A stretch of 64,000 nt of DNA from Stanieria sp. NIES-3757 (GCA_002355455.1 AP017375.1:558001-622000); one strand, 5' to 3'. Positions 44,905 to 55,156 are shown, counted from the first letter of the stretch. Notes: a model not told the origin generated them from the sequence alone. Numbers and translations are program-made.

Positions 44905-45678
44905 TTATAAATAGTAAAAACTAAAATCTTTTAAAGCCAATAATCGCATTTTATTGAGTCGATAATGATAAGCAAGTTTTGATTTAAAATAACTCCAAAA
45001 AGCTTGCTTACTTCGTTGACGAGATGCATCTAAATGTTGACTTATTTGTTTAAGAAAAATCCAACTCTCGCTTTTATTAATTTGCCATCCTACTTTGGCA
45101 GCAGCTAATCCCATAATATTACCTTCGCCACTATACATTCCTCTTAATTCAGAATAGGTAGCAAGTTTAGACCAAATTTTCAGAAAATCTTGTTCTTTTC
45201 CCGCATCTTTGGTAAGAATAAACAATGACTCACCAATCCATTGAGCTTCTTCAAATTTAATATTAAGTTTTAAAGACATTTTGGTGAGTTTTTCTAAATC
45301 TTGCGGACGATATCTACTAATATGCTCAAGCATATTTTTATGACAACCACTCAAACCAGCAGAAAAGACGAGATCCTTAGGTATATATTCAATTATTCTA
45401 GTGTCTGCATCTATATAAATAGCGGTTTTAAAATTTAAGAGTGCTTTTTCAAGGACAAAACGTTTATCATTATAACAATGAAGAACTCCTTGTTGATTTA
45501 ATTTAAAAGCAATAACATTTTCTTTTGAGTCAAAATCATTAGGTTTTTCTGTACCTACAATTAATTTCGTTCCTGAAGAATATTGTTTAAGATCATTGGC
45601 TAATTCTTTAACCATTAAGCGATATTGCTCACCTAAAGCCAGAGTACAAAAACAAAAACTATTTTCTGAAATATTCAT
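44905..45678 (-). CDS. GT-A-like glycosyltransferase (paralog of the 43570-44445 protein)
   Basis: This 257-residue protein has the same fold and motifs as its + strand paralog: SFCFCTLALGEQYR, GTKLIVGTE, NVIAFK, YNDKRFVLEKALL, the metal-site-like IDADTRIIEYIP and SGEGNIMGLAAAKVG. The C-terminus is short and basic. It is third in a minus-strand chain (GT10, 46634, 45705, this gene, pseudogene) with gaps of 54, 11, 26 and 3 bases. A role in decorating a surface glycan is likely, but donor and acceptor are unknown. Confidence 0.72.
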   Translation of the reverse strand: MNISENSFCFCTLALGEQYRLMVKELANDLKQYSSGTKLIVGTEKPNDFDSKENVIAFKLNQQGVLHCYNDKRFVLEKALLNFKTAIYIDADTRIIEYIPKDLVFSAGLSGCHKNMLEHISRYRPQDLEKLTKMSLKLNIKFEEAQWIGESLFILTKDAGKEQDFLKIWSKLATYSELRGMYSGEGNIMGLAAAKVGWQINKSESWIFLKQISQHLDASRQRSKQAFWSYFKSKLAYHYRLNKMRLLALKDFSFYYL

Positions 45679-45704
45679 AGTTTAAAATTGCTTTGATTAA
45701 ATAA

Positions 45705-46622
45705 TTAAAAACTAAATTTTGTTTTAAGTCCTTGAAGAATTTTTTGAAATTGAGTTTGATTATGATTAACTGGTAAATCTGCTGGAGGATTAGTTTCTCC
45801 TAAATAGCGATAATATTTCCAAATATCCCAGTAAGGACAACCAGGCTGTATTTTTATTCCTGCCCAATGCAAATATTGCAGAGATTGATTAGTATCAGGA
45901 TCAAAAAGAACATGATCTTTTATTTTAAAATGAGGACTTCCTGCCCAACTTCCTGGTGCTTTTTCTTCGCGATGAACAAGATTAAATCTTTTTTTGATTC
46001 TGGTTAAAACCATGTAATTAAAGATTGGTTGATCGGAAACTTTTTGAGAAAAATCAAAGTATTCTGGATGAGCAGCACATTCAGCAAAAATATTTTGAAT
46101 TTCTGTTTGAGTAATCAGACCTTTTTTAGTCGCCCAAAAACCACTATTAAAAGTATCTTTTATCTCATGAGGTTGAATAACTTGAGCTTCGATTATTTTT
46201 GAGGAAAAAACATTTTTAATTCCTGATTTATGTTGATAATCACAACACAAAAAATCATAATCAGATAAATATTTAAGATTATCAATAATTTTTTCAAAAA
46301 CAACTATATCTGTATCGATATAAAGAAATTCATCAAATTCACCAAACCAACAAGCATGCTTTCTGAGTTTATTTGGTTTGTCAAAAAAACCTTGTCCGAA
46401 AATATTATAAAGCTGTTGAGATAAGTCTTCGATTAATTCGAGGTCTTGGTAAACTGTTACTCCATGAGATTTGCTTAAAATTTTGGCAATTTGAGCATAA
46501 TTTTCATCATAGGGAATTAAAACAATCGGAGTGTCTGAATCATATAATCTAATACTATTGATTAGAGTGATCGCTTGTTCAGTTACTCGATCATTAGCTG
46601 TAATATAAATACCGCGATTCAT
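45705..46622 (-). CDS. GT8-like glycosyltransferase family protein
   Basis: The 305-residue protein opens with RGIYITANDRVTEQAITLINSIRLYDSDTPIVLIPYDENY. A central metal motif, FLYIDTDIVVFEKI (near 98-111), is the DxD of GT8-like sugar transferases. It is followed by FNSGFWATKKGL and SDQPIFNYMVL (D and N for the donor) and ends LQYLHWAGIKIQPG. It resembles the family I know as Npun_R2821/Npun_R2823-like, and its neighbour at 46634 has the same plan. It is in the same operon, 11 bases after the upstream gene's stop. Confidence 0.72.
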   Translation of the reverse strand: MNRGIYITANDRVTEQAITLINSIRLYDSDTPIVLIPYDENYAQIAKILSKSHGVTVYQDLELIEDLSQQLYNIFGQGFFDKPNKLRKHACWFGEFDEFLYIDTDIVVFEKIIDNLKYLSDYDFLCCDYQHKSGIKNVFSSKIIEAQVIQPHEIKDTFNSGFWATKKGLITQTEIQNIFAECAAHPEYFDFSQKVSDQPIFNYMVLTRIKKRFNLVHREEKAPGSWAGSPHFKIKDHVLFDPDTNQSLQYLHWAGIKIQPGCPYWDIWKYYRYLGETNPPADLPVNHNQTQFQKILQGLKTKFSF

Positions 46623-46633
46623 AACATTACTCC

Positions 46634-47629
46634 TTAGATTTTTAAACCTAATTTGCGAATTATTTTTTGTTTTAAACTAGGAGGCTGATTGTATGGTTTT
46701 GCTTTAGTCGTAAACTGAGGTTTTTGCTCTGGTTCGTGAAGATAACGATAGTGTAAAAATAAATCTCGGTAAGGAAAATTAATATTTTCTCCAGCACAAA
46801 CTTTAGTAAATAATTGAGAAGATAAACCTATGTAATGGAGATAAATTAAACGTTTTTTGTAGTCGTATAAAACCTGATTAATATTTTCAAAATGAGTAGA
46901 AGTAACACAACAGCCTGTAATTTCTTCTGATGGTAATTGTAGAGAAAAATTATAAACAGAAAATCCCGATCGCATCATCATATAATTGATTAAAGTTTGG
47001 TCTGGTGCCATCGGATAAAGTATTTCTGCTTCTCCTTGTTGCAGATTAGCAATCAACCAATCTCTTTGCGATTCAGAAAATAAATCTTTTTTAGAAGCAT
47101 AAAAACCAGAACAAAAAATTTCTGTAGCAACTCTAGGTTGAGGAAAAACTTTTTCTAATTGAGGTGAATCTACCACATAAACATGAGTAGGGTCTTTATA
47201 CTGAAAATCATAAACAACACAATCATAATCTTCTAATTGAGCAAAAATAGCTTCAACTGGACTCATCAACAACGTGTCAGCATCCATGTAGAGAAAACGG
47301 TCAAATGGCCCATCAAAAGCACAATAACGACGATGAGTACCAAAACGATGATAACCTTCACTCCCTACTTTACGCCAAGTGTCTTTAGCAGTGGGGTGGG
47401 TATCCCAACAAGCTTGTGCAAAGTTATCCCATTTAGCGATAGAATTGCGATCGCTATATAACTGAACATTTGGTCGATTAGCAATTTCAGCAGACAATTT
47501 TTCTGTATGCTCATCATAGGGATAAATACATACAGGTGTATCTTTACCAGCAATAGCTTCAATACTATTAAGTAAAGCAATAACTTGGTCTAAAACTTTA
47601 TCATTAGCAAGGGTACAAATTCCATCCAT
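46634..47629 (-). CDS. GT8-like glycosyltransferase family protein
   Basis: This 331-residue protein has the same plan as its neighbour at 45705: GICTLANDKVLDQVIALLNSIEAIAGKDTPVCIYPYDEHTE, FLYMDADTLLMSPVEAIF (DAD metal site, near residue 116), FCSGFYASKKDLFSESQ, MAPDQTLINYMMM and LIYLHYIGL. The pair is likely an old duplication. It lies 54 bases after the GT10 gene stop and 11 bases before the next gene, in one operon. Acceptor unknown. Confidence 0.72.
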   Translation of the reverse strand: MDGICTLANDKVLDQVIALLNSIEAIAGKDTPVCIYPYDEHTEKLSAEIANRPNVQLYSDRNSIAKWDNFAQACWDTHPTAKDTWRKVGSEGYHRFGTHRRYCAFDGPFDRFLYMDADTLLMSPVEAIFAQLEDYDCVVYDFQYKDPTHVYVVDSPQLEKVFPQPRVATEIFCSGFYASKKDLFSESQRDWLIANLQQGEAEILYPMAPDQTLINYMMMRSGFSVYNFSLQLPSEEITGCCVTSTHFENINQVLYDYKKRLIYLHYIGLSSQLFTKVCAGENINFPYRDLFLHYRYLHEPEQKPQFTTKAKPYNQPPSLKQKIIRKLGLKI

Positions 47630-47683
47630 AAAATTATTAATAATTATTTAAAATTAATTAAAAAATTTGTAATAGCCAAGTAT

Positions 47684-48637
47684 TTAAAATTGCTCGACAA
47701 AATTAGCTAACCATTCCAATAAATTTAGCTTGTGTAAAATAATTTGTCTTGCCTCTGCAATCTTATCCTTTGCCTCATACCAAGCGTCAAGAGTAGAAGT
47801 GATTTCTTTGATATAATTCAAACCTTTTTCATCTAAACTTGGTAATCTTAAAAAACTACCAGGAGGTAATAATTTATCTGCTGCCGAACCTCCATAATAA
47901 ATAGGTAAACACCAACTTAATAAAGAATCCCAAAGTTTTTCACTGACATATAAATCGTTATCTGCATAGTTTTCGATCGCCAGATTGTAATAATATGGTG
48001 CCATAGCATTCCATTTATTTTGGACTGTACCAAGGGTATTAGACCAAGTTGGTAAATTACGACCATATAAATCAAATTCCACACCATTTTCCTGAAGCAG
48101 TTTTAAAAAAGCTAAACGTTGGCGATGATTTTCTGTACGAGAAATTCCTGATGTAATCCAACTGCAAGTTTTTTGTTTTTCTGGTACATTTCCTGTAACT
48201 AATTCTTGAAAAGAGTTACCCACGTACCAAATAGCAGGCATATAATCAGGAATAGGAGCAAATCGATCTGGCCCTGAAATATAACCACAATATTGTTTAG
48301 CTGCTTGATAATTTGCCAGATTATGTTCAATAATTTCTTCTAAAGGTGGTTCTCGAAGTAAATAGATAATATTTGCTTGAAGAATTTCGTTTAATACAGT
48401 AGGAATTTTTGGTGAAGATTGAGATTTTGCTGCAAAAACATTTTGCCACCAAGACAGTGGTGGTTGAGGTTGAGGAAAATTGTATTGATAAAGCAATAAA
48501 AAGTCTGGTTTACTGGTAGTAGCTAACATTTGAATATTTTTCCACACCCCAAAATGATTCGGAGTCTGTTTCCATAACCAATCACTTTGATCGAGATTTT
48601 TGTAGCTACTTAGCATTCCAATGACTTTTTTGTCCAC
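47684..48637 (-). CDS. GT10 (fucosyltransferase-type) glycosyltransferase
   Basis: The C-terminal half carries the GT10 donor-site region: YYYNLAIENYADNDLYVSEKLWDSLLSWCLPIYYGG, where the family has the acidic Glu-Asn and the SEKLWD motif. Earlier, CSWITSGISRTENHRQRLAFLKLLQENGVEFDLYGRN is the preceding conserved strand. GT10 enzymes transfer fucose or a related sugar from GDP donors. The start is a GTG at 48637 with AAGAGGA just upstream; the longer TTG frame at 48658 is less likely. This gene is first in a five-member minus-strand operon (GT10, two GT8-like, one GT-A-like, one dead pyruvyl transferase). Confidence 0.8.
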   Translation of the reverse strand: MDKKVIGMLSSYKNLDQSDWLWKQTPNHFGVWKNIQMLATTSKPDFLLLYQYNFPQPQPPLSWWQNVFAAKSQSSPKIPTVLNEILQANIIYLLREPPLEEIIEHNLANYQAAKQYCGYISGPDRFAPIPDYMPAIWYVGNSFQELVTGNVPEKQKTCSWITSGISRTENHRQRLAFLKLLQENGVEFDLYGRNLPTWSNTLGTVQNKWNAMAPYYYNLAIENYADNDLYVSEKLWDSLLSWCLPIYYGGSAADKLLPPGSFLRLPSLDEKGLNYIKEITSTLDAWYEAKDKIAEARQIILHKLNLLEWLANFVEQF

Positions 48638-48957
48638 ACTATTTCCTCTTGAAATCAAGTTAGTTCTTTTCTATTTAAACTTGAGTTTAAGATTTTTGTG
48701 GTTGATAAAATTAAGGTAAATGCTTATCGATTGGGCGTTTGAAGAAATTTTTACTATCTCAATCTCATTCAAGCGATACTCAAGTTTTTAATTCCAAGGA
48801 TAGGAATAGTTAGCTATTATTAAAATCTTTATATTTTTGATAAAATTAATTATTTTTCTCCAGCAAAAAAATATAAAAAGCTCAATAGTTCTTTCTGAGA
48901 AGTTATCAATAATCTACAATAATATTTAGACCCAATTAGATAGGGTTCGATAAAGCT

Positions 48958-50631
48958 ATGGGTTTCCAATTGCTCTCAAAACATAAACTTTCAGCCGAGG
49001 ATCAACAAAAACTAGATCGATTCTATCGCGACATTCAGACTGAAGCAGAGCGATTTCTTGGTTATCCTTGTAATGAATTGTTTGACTATTCGCCTTTATT
49101 TCGGTTTCTGCAATATCCCCTTAATAACGTAGGCGATCCTTATCTTCCCAGCAATTATCATCTCAATACCCATAACTTTGAATGCGAAGTTTTAGAGATT
49201 TTCCGAACTCTTACTGAGGCAACTGAAGGATCGACTTGGGGTTATGTTACCAATGGAGGTACAGAAGGAAATCATTACGGATTATTTTTAGCCCGAGAAC
49301 TGCTTCCCGAAGGATTGGTTTATTATTCTCAGGATGCCCACTATTCCATCGATAAAATTCTCCGTTGTCTCAATCTTCGCAGCATTATGATCCGTAGCCA
49401 TGACGACGGACGAATGGATTTAGATGATTTGCGTGAAACCCTTCGTATTCACCGCGATTTACCGCCTATTGTTTGCGCTACGATTGGCACGACGATGAAA
49501 GGTGCTGTAGACGACATTGCAGGAATTAAAAAGATTTTCAAAGATTTAGCTATTCATCGCCACTACATTCATGCTGATGCAGCTTTAGGTGGCATGATTC
49601 TGCCTTTTCTTGATAATTCTCCCCCTTGGAATTTCAAAGCAGGCATCGATAGCATTGCTATTAGTGGACACAAAATGGTAGGTTCTCCGATTCCCTGTGG
49701 TGTGGTTTTAGCTAAAAAAAGTAATGTTGAGCGCATTGCTCAAAGTGTAGAATATATCGGTACATTAGATACAACTTTAAGCGGTTCACGAAATGCCCTA
49801 ACACCACTATTTCTGTGGTATGCCTTTCATACAGTTGGGATTGAAGGATTTAAACGAATCATTCCTGCTTGTCTGAAAATGGCTGATTATGCGATCGCCC
49901 AACTGAATAAAATTAATCGCAATGCTTGGCGTTATCCTTATTCTAATACCGTCGTTTTTGACCGCCCCTCGCCAGAAGTGACTCGATATTGGCAACTTGC
50001 TTGTCAGGGGAATCTCTCTCATCTAATCACAATGCCCCATGTCACCTCAACTCAAATCGATCATTTAGTAGCTGATATAATTGCTTCCGAACCAATTCCC
50101 CCTTTACCTACTTTATCGGTTACCCCTGCTTGTGAACTCCTTACCTCCACACCAGATCAAGACATCACTTTAATTGGAACAGCTAATCATAACTTACTGA
50201 GCGAAGTATCAACAGCCCTTGCTGCCGAAGGATTGTCAATTGAAAATTTGGCAGCAGTAGCAGTAGAATCGGAAGATGTCGAAGTAGTGCGATTGCGAGT
50301 TAATAATCGAGAACGTGCCTTACAAATCCTTAATCAGAATCTTGATATCGGTCGCTGTTATGGACAAGCTCGTCCTTTTGGTAACGAAGAAGCAACACAA
50401 GTATTAAGTCAACTTGAATATCAGTCTGTAGGTGAAGATGCCTTGCTGGTACAACTGGATGATTGTCCTGGTTCGCTCGCAGAACTTCTTAAAGATTGTC
50501 GCAATGAAGCAGTAAAGATCCGCAATATTCGACTTCTCTGGCGAGGACATGGAAAAGGCGTGGTTGCGATCGCTACAACCTCACCTGATGCCTTAAAAAC
50601 TTTACTCAAAGATCGAATTCTTCTTTCCTAG
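48958..50631 (+). CDS. PLP-dependent decarboxylase (histidine/serine decarboxylase type) with a C-terminal ACT-like region
   Basis: The first 390 residues are a fold-type I PLP decarboxylase: DPYLPSNYHLNTHNFECEVLEIF, GYVTNGGTEGNHYGLFLARELL, CATIGTTMKGAVDDI, IHADAALGGMILPF and AISGHKMVGSPIPCG. The PLP lysine is near K239. This is the bacterial histidine decarboxylase/plant serine decarboxylase group. After residue about 395 come two modules that look like ACT domains (ITLIGTANHNLLSEVSTALAAEGLSIENLAAV; ALLVQLDDCPGSLAELLKDCRNEAVKIRNIRLLWRG). ACT domains commonly bind amino acids, so allosteric control by an amino acid is suggested. Length 557. The substrate cannot be decided from sequence. Confidence 0.82.
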   Translation: MGFQLLSKHKLSAEDQQKLDRFYRDIQTEAERFLGYPCNELFDYSPLFRFLQYPLNNVGDPYLPSNYHLNTHNFECEVLEIFRTLTEATEGSTWGYVTNGGTEGNHYGLFLARELLPEGLVYYSQDAHYSIDKILRCLNLRSIMIRSHDDGRMDLDDLRETLRIHRDLPPIVCATIGTTMKGAVDDIAGIKKIFKDLAIHRHYIHADAALGGMILPFLDNSPPWNFKAGIDSIAISGHKMVGSPIPCGVVLAKKSNVERIAQSVEYIGTLDTTLSGSRNALTPLFLWYAFHTVGIEGFKRIIPACLKMADYAIAQLNKINRNAWRYPYSNTVVFDRPSPEVTRYWQLACQGNLSHLITMPHVTSTQIDHLVADIIASEPIPPLPTLSVTPACELLTSTPDQDITLIGTANHNLLSEVSTALAAEGLSIENLAAVAVESEDVEVVRLRVNNRERALQILNQNLDIGRCYGQARPFGNEEATQVLSQLEYQSVGEDALLVQLDDCPGSLAELLKDCRNEAVKIRNIRLLWRGHGKGVVAIATTSPDALKTLLKDRILLS

Positions 50632-50677
50632 CTACCAAATTTAATTAAACCCAAAACACAAAGCAGTCAGGTAATCA

Positions 50678-51379
50678 TTAATCAGGATTGATAGTAATAT
50701 CTAAATCAGGAACAAAGTCTAAACCAGGGTCTAATTTGGCAAATACTTCGTCATCAAAAGTTAAATCTCCTGTACCAGCATTGTAAACAAAGCGGTCATA
50801 TTCATTTGTCCCAATCTCAAATCCTTCAGCAAAGACTTCAATTTTATCGCGATCAATCTCAAAGTCCTGAATTCTATCTACTCCTGTTGCTAAGATAGTA
50901 GCAAAAACAAAAGTATCGTCTCCATCTGAACCATAGAGAGTATCATTTCCTGCCCCACCTTCGAGAATATCATCTCCATCATCACCAACTAATCGATCAG
51001 AACCATCTAAACCAAGTAGAGTATCGTTTCCTGATTCTCCAAAGGCAAGATCATTACCCAGTCCACCAACTAAAAGATCATCCCCACTAGAACCATAGAG
51101 AGTGTCATTATTGGCTTCGCCATAAAGGCTATCATCACCATCGTCTCCGTATAACTTGTCTGCACCGTCATAGCCAAGTAAGGAATCATTGTCTTCTTCT
51201 CCTATGAGAATATCGTTCCCTTTGCCACCATCAAGCGTGTCCTCTCCATCAAAACCATAAAGGGTATCATTACCAATAAAGCCATCAATCAAATCATCTC
51301 CTCCAAGACCATCAATCAGATCATTTTCAGAACTAAGAGGAAAGGTATCATCACCACTTGTACCTGTAAATTTAGCCAT
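50678..51379 (-). CDS. RTX-type calcium-binding repeat protein
   Basis: The protein has 233 residues and almost entirely consists of about 15 nonapeptide-like repeats of the form GGxGxDxLx/YGxDGDDxLx (GDDLIDG, GNDTLYG, GEDTLDG, GNDILIG, GDDSLYG, and so on) from residue 15 to 155. These repeats bind Ca2+ and form a beta-roll. The last 75 residues (FVFATILATGVDRIQDFEIDRDKIEVF) resemble the C-terminal region of secreted RTX proteins. There is no signal peptide, as expected for type I secretion, and no ABC exporter genes adjacent. The function (adhesion, S-layer or enzyme-less) is unknown. Confidence 0.86.
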   Translation of the reverse strand: MAKFTGTSGDDTFPLSSENDLIDGLGGDDLIDGFIGNDTLYGFDGEDTLDGGKGNDILIGEEDNDSLLGYDGADKLYGDDGDDSLYGEANNDTLYGSSGDDLLVGGLGNDLAFGESGNDTLLGLDGSDRLVGDDGDDILEGGAGNDTLYGSDGDDTFVFATILATGVDRIQDFEIDRDKIEVFAEGFEIGTNEYDRFVYNAGTGDLTFDDEVFAKLDPGLDFVPDLDITINPD

Positions 51380-51949
51380 TTTATTTACTCCTAATTTGCA
51401 ATTAAATTATTTGAAAAAATATTGGTTTCAGTTGTTAAATAAAACACTTTTGATTAAATTTTTGTTTAACCAAAGAAAAATCTTTGAACGAGAGCTTTGA
51501 GAAAGATTAAGACATAAAAATATTTGGAAAAAAAGATTTTTTGCTTTCGCTCAACTCAAAAAATATCTTGACTTCCTCAAAAAGATTATATTTTTATTTT
51601 CTAGGTTAAAAACTAAAAATAAAAAACTGGTTAAAAGAATTTTTACTCAATCATTAATCTAAATTTTTAATTTAAAAAATCTTAATTTTATCAACCAATT
51701 ATGAATGTAGCTTTACTCGTTTTTGATTGAATAAACTTTTAGTCAACCTAATTATTTGTAGCATGGGCAGAACGATAGTAAAATCCATCTATTGTTATAT
51801 CTGTTGGGTTGAATAGTCAAACCTAACCTATCAGATGTTTGATGTTTAATTAAATGAAGTTAATTATGATGGGCAGGAACTCAGCAATCCTGAAAAAAAA
51901 GGACGTAGTTATGATACGTCCCTACAAATTTTGGTAATTTAAACAATCT
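51380..51949. other. Spacer between the RTX gene and grpB
   Basis: This stretch has no coding frame of interest. It contains ACTTCCTCAAAAAGATT at 51571-51587, a relative of the element seen at 29654 and 38624. The terminator listed at 51893 closes the grpB side. The remainder is AT-rich; the leader of the RTX gene must lie at its left end. Confidence 0.45.
51893..51921 (-). terminator. Rho-independent terminator downstream of grpB
   Basis: On the minus strand GGACGTA (plus 51915-51921) pairs with TACGTCC (plus 51901-51907) across a seven-base loop and is followed by eight U (51893-51900). It begins 29 bases past the grpB stop at 51950. Similar 'GGGACGTAtcataacTACGTCC' stems recur in cyanobacterial spacers, from general familiarity. 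Confidence 0.8.
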
Positions 51950-52486
51950 TTAAGCTTTGTTCAATAATCTCTGCCATTCGACTGCTTTTTTCTCTATTTC
52001 TTTAATGAATTCATCTTTTCCATCCATATAACCTTCTATATCGCTCCAGTGTAACTTTTTGACCAACTCGCGTTTAAGTTGGCTGTATTGTTGAGCGTGA
52101 TCTTGATGAGCAATCATGTAATCTCGAAACGCTAGATGGCGTTCTACTTCTGGAGAAGCAGCTTCAAAGACATGGACATGATGCGTCCTGATCCCAACTT
52201 GATTATCTTTCCTAAAATAGCGACGACGAGGAATACCAAACTCACCCATAACTTCATAGCCTAGTTCTTGCATGGCACAATTACATCGATCTACTTGAGC
52301 TATAGTGTTAACTTCAACTAGGAAATCGATGATAGGTTTGGCGTAGATATTGGGAATAGCTGTGCTACCAATATGGTGAACTGCTACTACATTTTTCCCT
52401 AAAGCCAAAGCGATCCGATTTGATTCTTTGGTGAATTCATCACGCCATTTAGGATTATGGGGTAAAACTTCAACTTTGATCGGCAT
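51950..52486 (-). CDS. GrpB family protein (UPF0157 nucleotidyltransferase-like)
   Basis: This 178-residue soluble protein shows the GrpB/UPF0157 signature: VEVLPHNPKWRDEFTKESNRI, HHIGSTAIPNIYAKPIIDFLVEV (GSTA and the D for a nucleotidyltransferase-type fold), PRRRYFRKDN, HHVHVFEAASPEVERHLAFRDYM and YSQLKRELV. The family resembles minimal nucleotidyltransferases and is also found fused to dephospho-CoA kinase; a substrate is not established. gyrA lies 114 bases upstream on the same strand, with a weak inverted repeat between them. Confidence 0.88.
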   Translation of the reverse strand: MPIKVEVLPHNPKWRDEFTKESNRIALALGKNVVAVHHIGSTAIPNIYAKPIIDFLVEVNTIAQVDRCNCAMQELGYEVMGEFGIPRRRYFRKDNQVGIRTHHVHVFEAASPEVERHLAFRDYMIAHQDHAQQYSQLKRELVKKLHWSDIEGYMDGKDEFIKEIEKKAVEWQRLLNKA

Positions 52487-52600
52487 AGCTTTGATCTGGA
52501 AAAAAAGTTTTCTTCACAAACAAATGGGAGCAATTGCCGAAAACTTGATTGTTAAAGCTTTTGATTAGAAAGTTCAAGTTTTGCAGCCATCAAGTTAAAC

Positions 52601-55156
52601 TTACTCTTCTTCTTCAGCAGCAGGAGGTACTAAAGCTACAGCAGCGATCGCATCATCGCCATCTAGTTTTTGTACTCTTACTCCCGTAGCATTTCTGGAT
52701 TGAAGAGAGATAGCATCGACTGCCTGACGAATAATAATCCCTCGGTTAGTAATGATCATTAATTCGTCTTCAGGATTAACTACGTGAATTGCAGCTAGTT
52801 TATCATTGGCATTTTTAAATTTGATGGCTCTTACTCCCATGCCAGCACGATTTTGTAAACGGAACTTAGTCACAGGGACTCTTTTACCATAACCATTATT
52901 AGTGATTGCGAGTAACCAAGGACCGGTAGGATTAGCTTCTTCGATGATGATTTCTTCTGCTTCTGTGTCTGTTTCTTCTTCTTCTTCCTCACCATTACTC
53001 GCAATAGTTGCAACTATTTGAGAAGGCAAAATATCCATCGAGATCAATTCATCTTCTCGCTTCAATTTCATCGATTTAACTCCTTTAGTTGCCCTTCCTA
53101 AAGGTCGTAATTGCTGATTGTCAGCTTTGAAGTGAATGGCCATTCCCTTGCGCGTACCAATAATGACACTATCTTCTGTTCTAGCTAAACGTACCCATCT
53201 GAGTTCGTCTCCTTCTTCCAAAGAGATGGCGATTAAACCATTCGCACGAATATTACTAAAAGCAGAGAGGGCAGTTTTTTTGATGTTTCCTTTTTGAGTC
53301 AGCATGATTAGGTATTCGTTATCAGTAAACTCGCTGACGGAAACAATAGAAGTGATTTTCTCTTCCTGAGAGATGGGCAACATCTGGACAATCGGAACGC
53401 CTCTAGCCGTACGAGAAGCAGCAGGAATTTGATACGCACTAATCGAATAGACTACACCGCGATCGCTAAAAAATAACACGGTATCGTGGTCGCAACAAGT
53501 CAGAAAATGTTCGATTACATCATCTTCTTTGATTTTGGCTGCTGCTTTACCTCTGGTTGCTCGATTTTGCGCTTCAAAGGTACTGACAGGCATACGTTTG
53601 ATGTATCCTTGTTCAGTTAAAATAATTATCGCTTGTTCATTAGCAATTAAATCAGTATCGAGAAGTTCTCCTTCTCCTTGAATAATTTCTGTTCGACGCG
53701 GAGTAGCGTGCATTTGTTTGATTTGGCTAACTTCCTCTTCAATAATTGCTTCAATCCGCTCTTTTGTTGCCAAGATATCACGAAAATCTAGGATTTGTTT
53801 GAGTAAATCTTCGTGTTCGGCTTGGATTTTTTCTGCTTCTAAAGCGGTGAGTCGTCGTAGTTGCATTTGCAGAATGGCATCTGCTTGAGTTTCGGATAGA
53901 TTTAATATCTCAACTAATTGACTTTTAGCAGTAGCAGCATCGGCTGCATGACGGATTAATTGAATAACCTGATCGATACTTTCTAAAGCAACTAATAATC
54001 CTTGTAAGAGATGATCTCTTTCTTCGGCTTTGCGGAGTTGATATTGAGTTCTTCTAGTAATTGTCTCAACCCGAAACTCGAGAAAAACTTCCAAGAACCG
54101 TTTAATAGTTAATAATTGAGGTTCTCCACCCACTATAGCAAGCATATTTGCGCCAAAATTGGCTTGAATGGGGGTTTGTTTGTAGAGATTGTTCAGAACT
54201 ACGCGAGGATAAGCATCTCTTTTTAACTCAATCACGATTCGCATTCCAGTGCGATCGCTTTCATCCCTAATATCGGAAATTCCTTCTAAACGTTTATCAT
54301 TAACTAATTCAGCAATTTTCTCAATCAGTGCAGCTTTATTAGTTTGATAGGGTAATTGGGTAACAATAATCGCTTCTCGTTCTGGTCTTCCTCGGGGATG
54401 AATGGTTTCAATATCTGCTACCCCACGCATAGTAATTGAACCTCTGCCAGTTAGGTAAGCATCTTTGATGCCTCCCCTGCCTAAAATCTGTCCACCTGTA
54501 GGAAAATCAGGACCAGGAATATATTTCATTAATTCCAGATCGCTAAGTTCTGGATTGTGAATTAAGGCAATTACACCATCGACTAACTCACCTAGATTAT
54601 GAGGAGGGATATTAGTTGCCATCCCCACCGCGATCCCCGATGAACCATTAAGAAGTAACTGAGGCAATCTGGCTGGTAAAACAACTGGTTCTTGTTGGGA
54701 ACCGTCAAAATTATCAGCAAAATCTACTGTATCTGCTTCAATATCGCGCAATAAAGCGTTAGTTGCCAACGATTGTAAGCGACACTCTGTATAACGCATT
54801 GCTGCGGGGGGATCGTTATCAATCGAACCAAAGTTACCGTGACCATTAATTAAAGGGTTGCGCATAGAAAAGTCTTGCGCCATCCTTACCAAAGCATCGT
54901 ATACGGCAGTATCACCATGGGGATGATATTTACCTAAAACTTCCCCGACAACACGGGCGCATTTACGAAATGGACGATCTGGAGTTAAGCCCAACTCATA
55001 CATGGCAAAGAGAATGCGACGATGCACGGGTTTCAGACCATCTCTAGCATCTGGTAACGCCCGTCCTACAATGACGCTCATGGCGTACTCTAAATAAGAC
55101 CGAGACATTTCATTACTCAGATCGGTAGGAATAATCCGTTCCTGGGAAGAGGTCAT
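52601..55156 (-). CDS. gyrA: DNA gyrase subunit A
   Basis: GyrA carries the breakage-reunion activity of DNA gyrase. The N-terminal domain has [21 protein letters not shown], the quinolone-region [17 protein letters not shown] and the active tyrosine in AMRYTECRL. Coiled-coil and tower regions follow. The C-terminal part (from about 510) has beta-propeller blades, each with a GxxxR-type repeat: [52 protein letters not shown] and [10 protein letters not shown]. The usual GyrA box (QRRGGRG) is not standard here: ENRATRGK-like sequence [13 protein letters not shown] stands in its place. An acidic insert ([22 protein letters not shown]) interrupts the propeller. Length 851. ParC is a less likely alternative in cyanobacteria. 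Confidence 0.93.
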   Translation of the reverse strand: MTSSQERIIPTDLSNEMSRSYLEYAMSVIVGRALPDARDGLKPVHRRILFAMYELGLTPDRPFRKCARVVGEVLGKYHPHGDTAVYDALVRMAQDFSMRNPLINGHGNFGSIDNDPPAAMRYTECRLQSLATNALLRDIEADTVDFADNFDGSQQEPVVLPARLPQLLLNGSSGIAVGMATNIPPHNLGELVDGVIALIHNPELSDLELMKYIPGPDFPTGGQILGRGGIKDAYLTGRGSITMRGVADIETIHPRGRPEREAIIVTQLPYQTNKAALIEKIAELVNDKRLEGISDIRDESDRTGMRIVIELKRDAYPRVVLNNLYKQTPIQANFGANMLAIVGGEPQLLTIKRFLEVFLEFRVETITRRTQYQLRKAEERDHLLQGLLVALESIDQVIQLIRHAADAATAKSQLVEILNLSETQADAILQMQLRRLTALEAEKIQAEHEDLLKQILDFRDILATKERIEAIIEEEVSQIKQMHATPRRTEIIQGEGELLDTDLIANEQAIIILTEQGYIKRMPVSTFEAQNRATRGKAAAKIKEDDVIEHFLTCCDHDTVLFFSDRGVVYSISAYQIPAASRTARGVPIVQMLPISQEEKITSIVSVSEFTDNEYLIMLTQKGNIKKTALSAFSNIRANGLIAISLEEGDELRWVRLARTEDSVIIGTRKGMAIHFKADNQQLRPLGRATKGVKSMKLKREDELISMDILPSQIVATIASNGEEEEEETDTEAEEIIIEEANPTGPWLLAITNNGYGKRVPVTKFRLQNRAGMGVRAIKFKNANDKLAAIHVVNPEDELMIITNRGIIIRQAVDAISLQSRNATGVRVQKLDGDDAIAAVALVPPAAEEEE

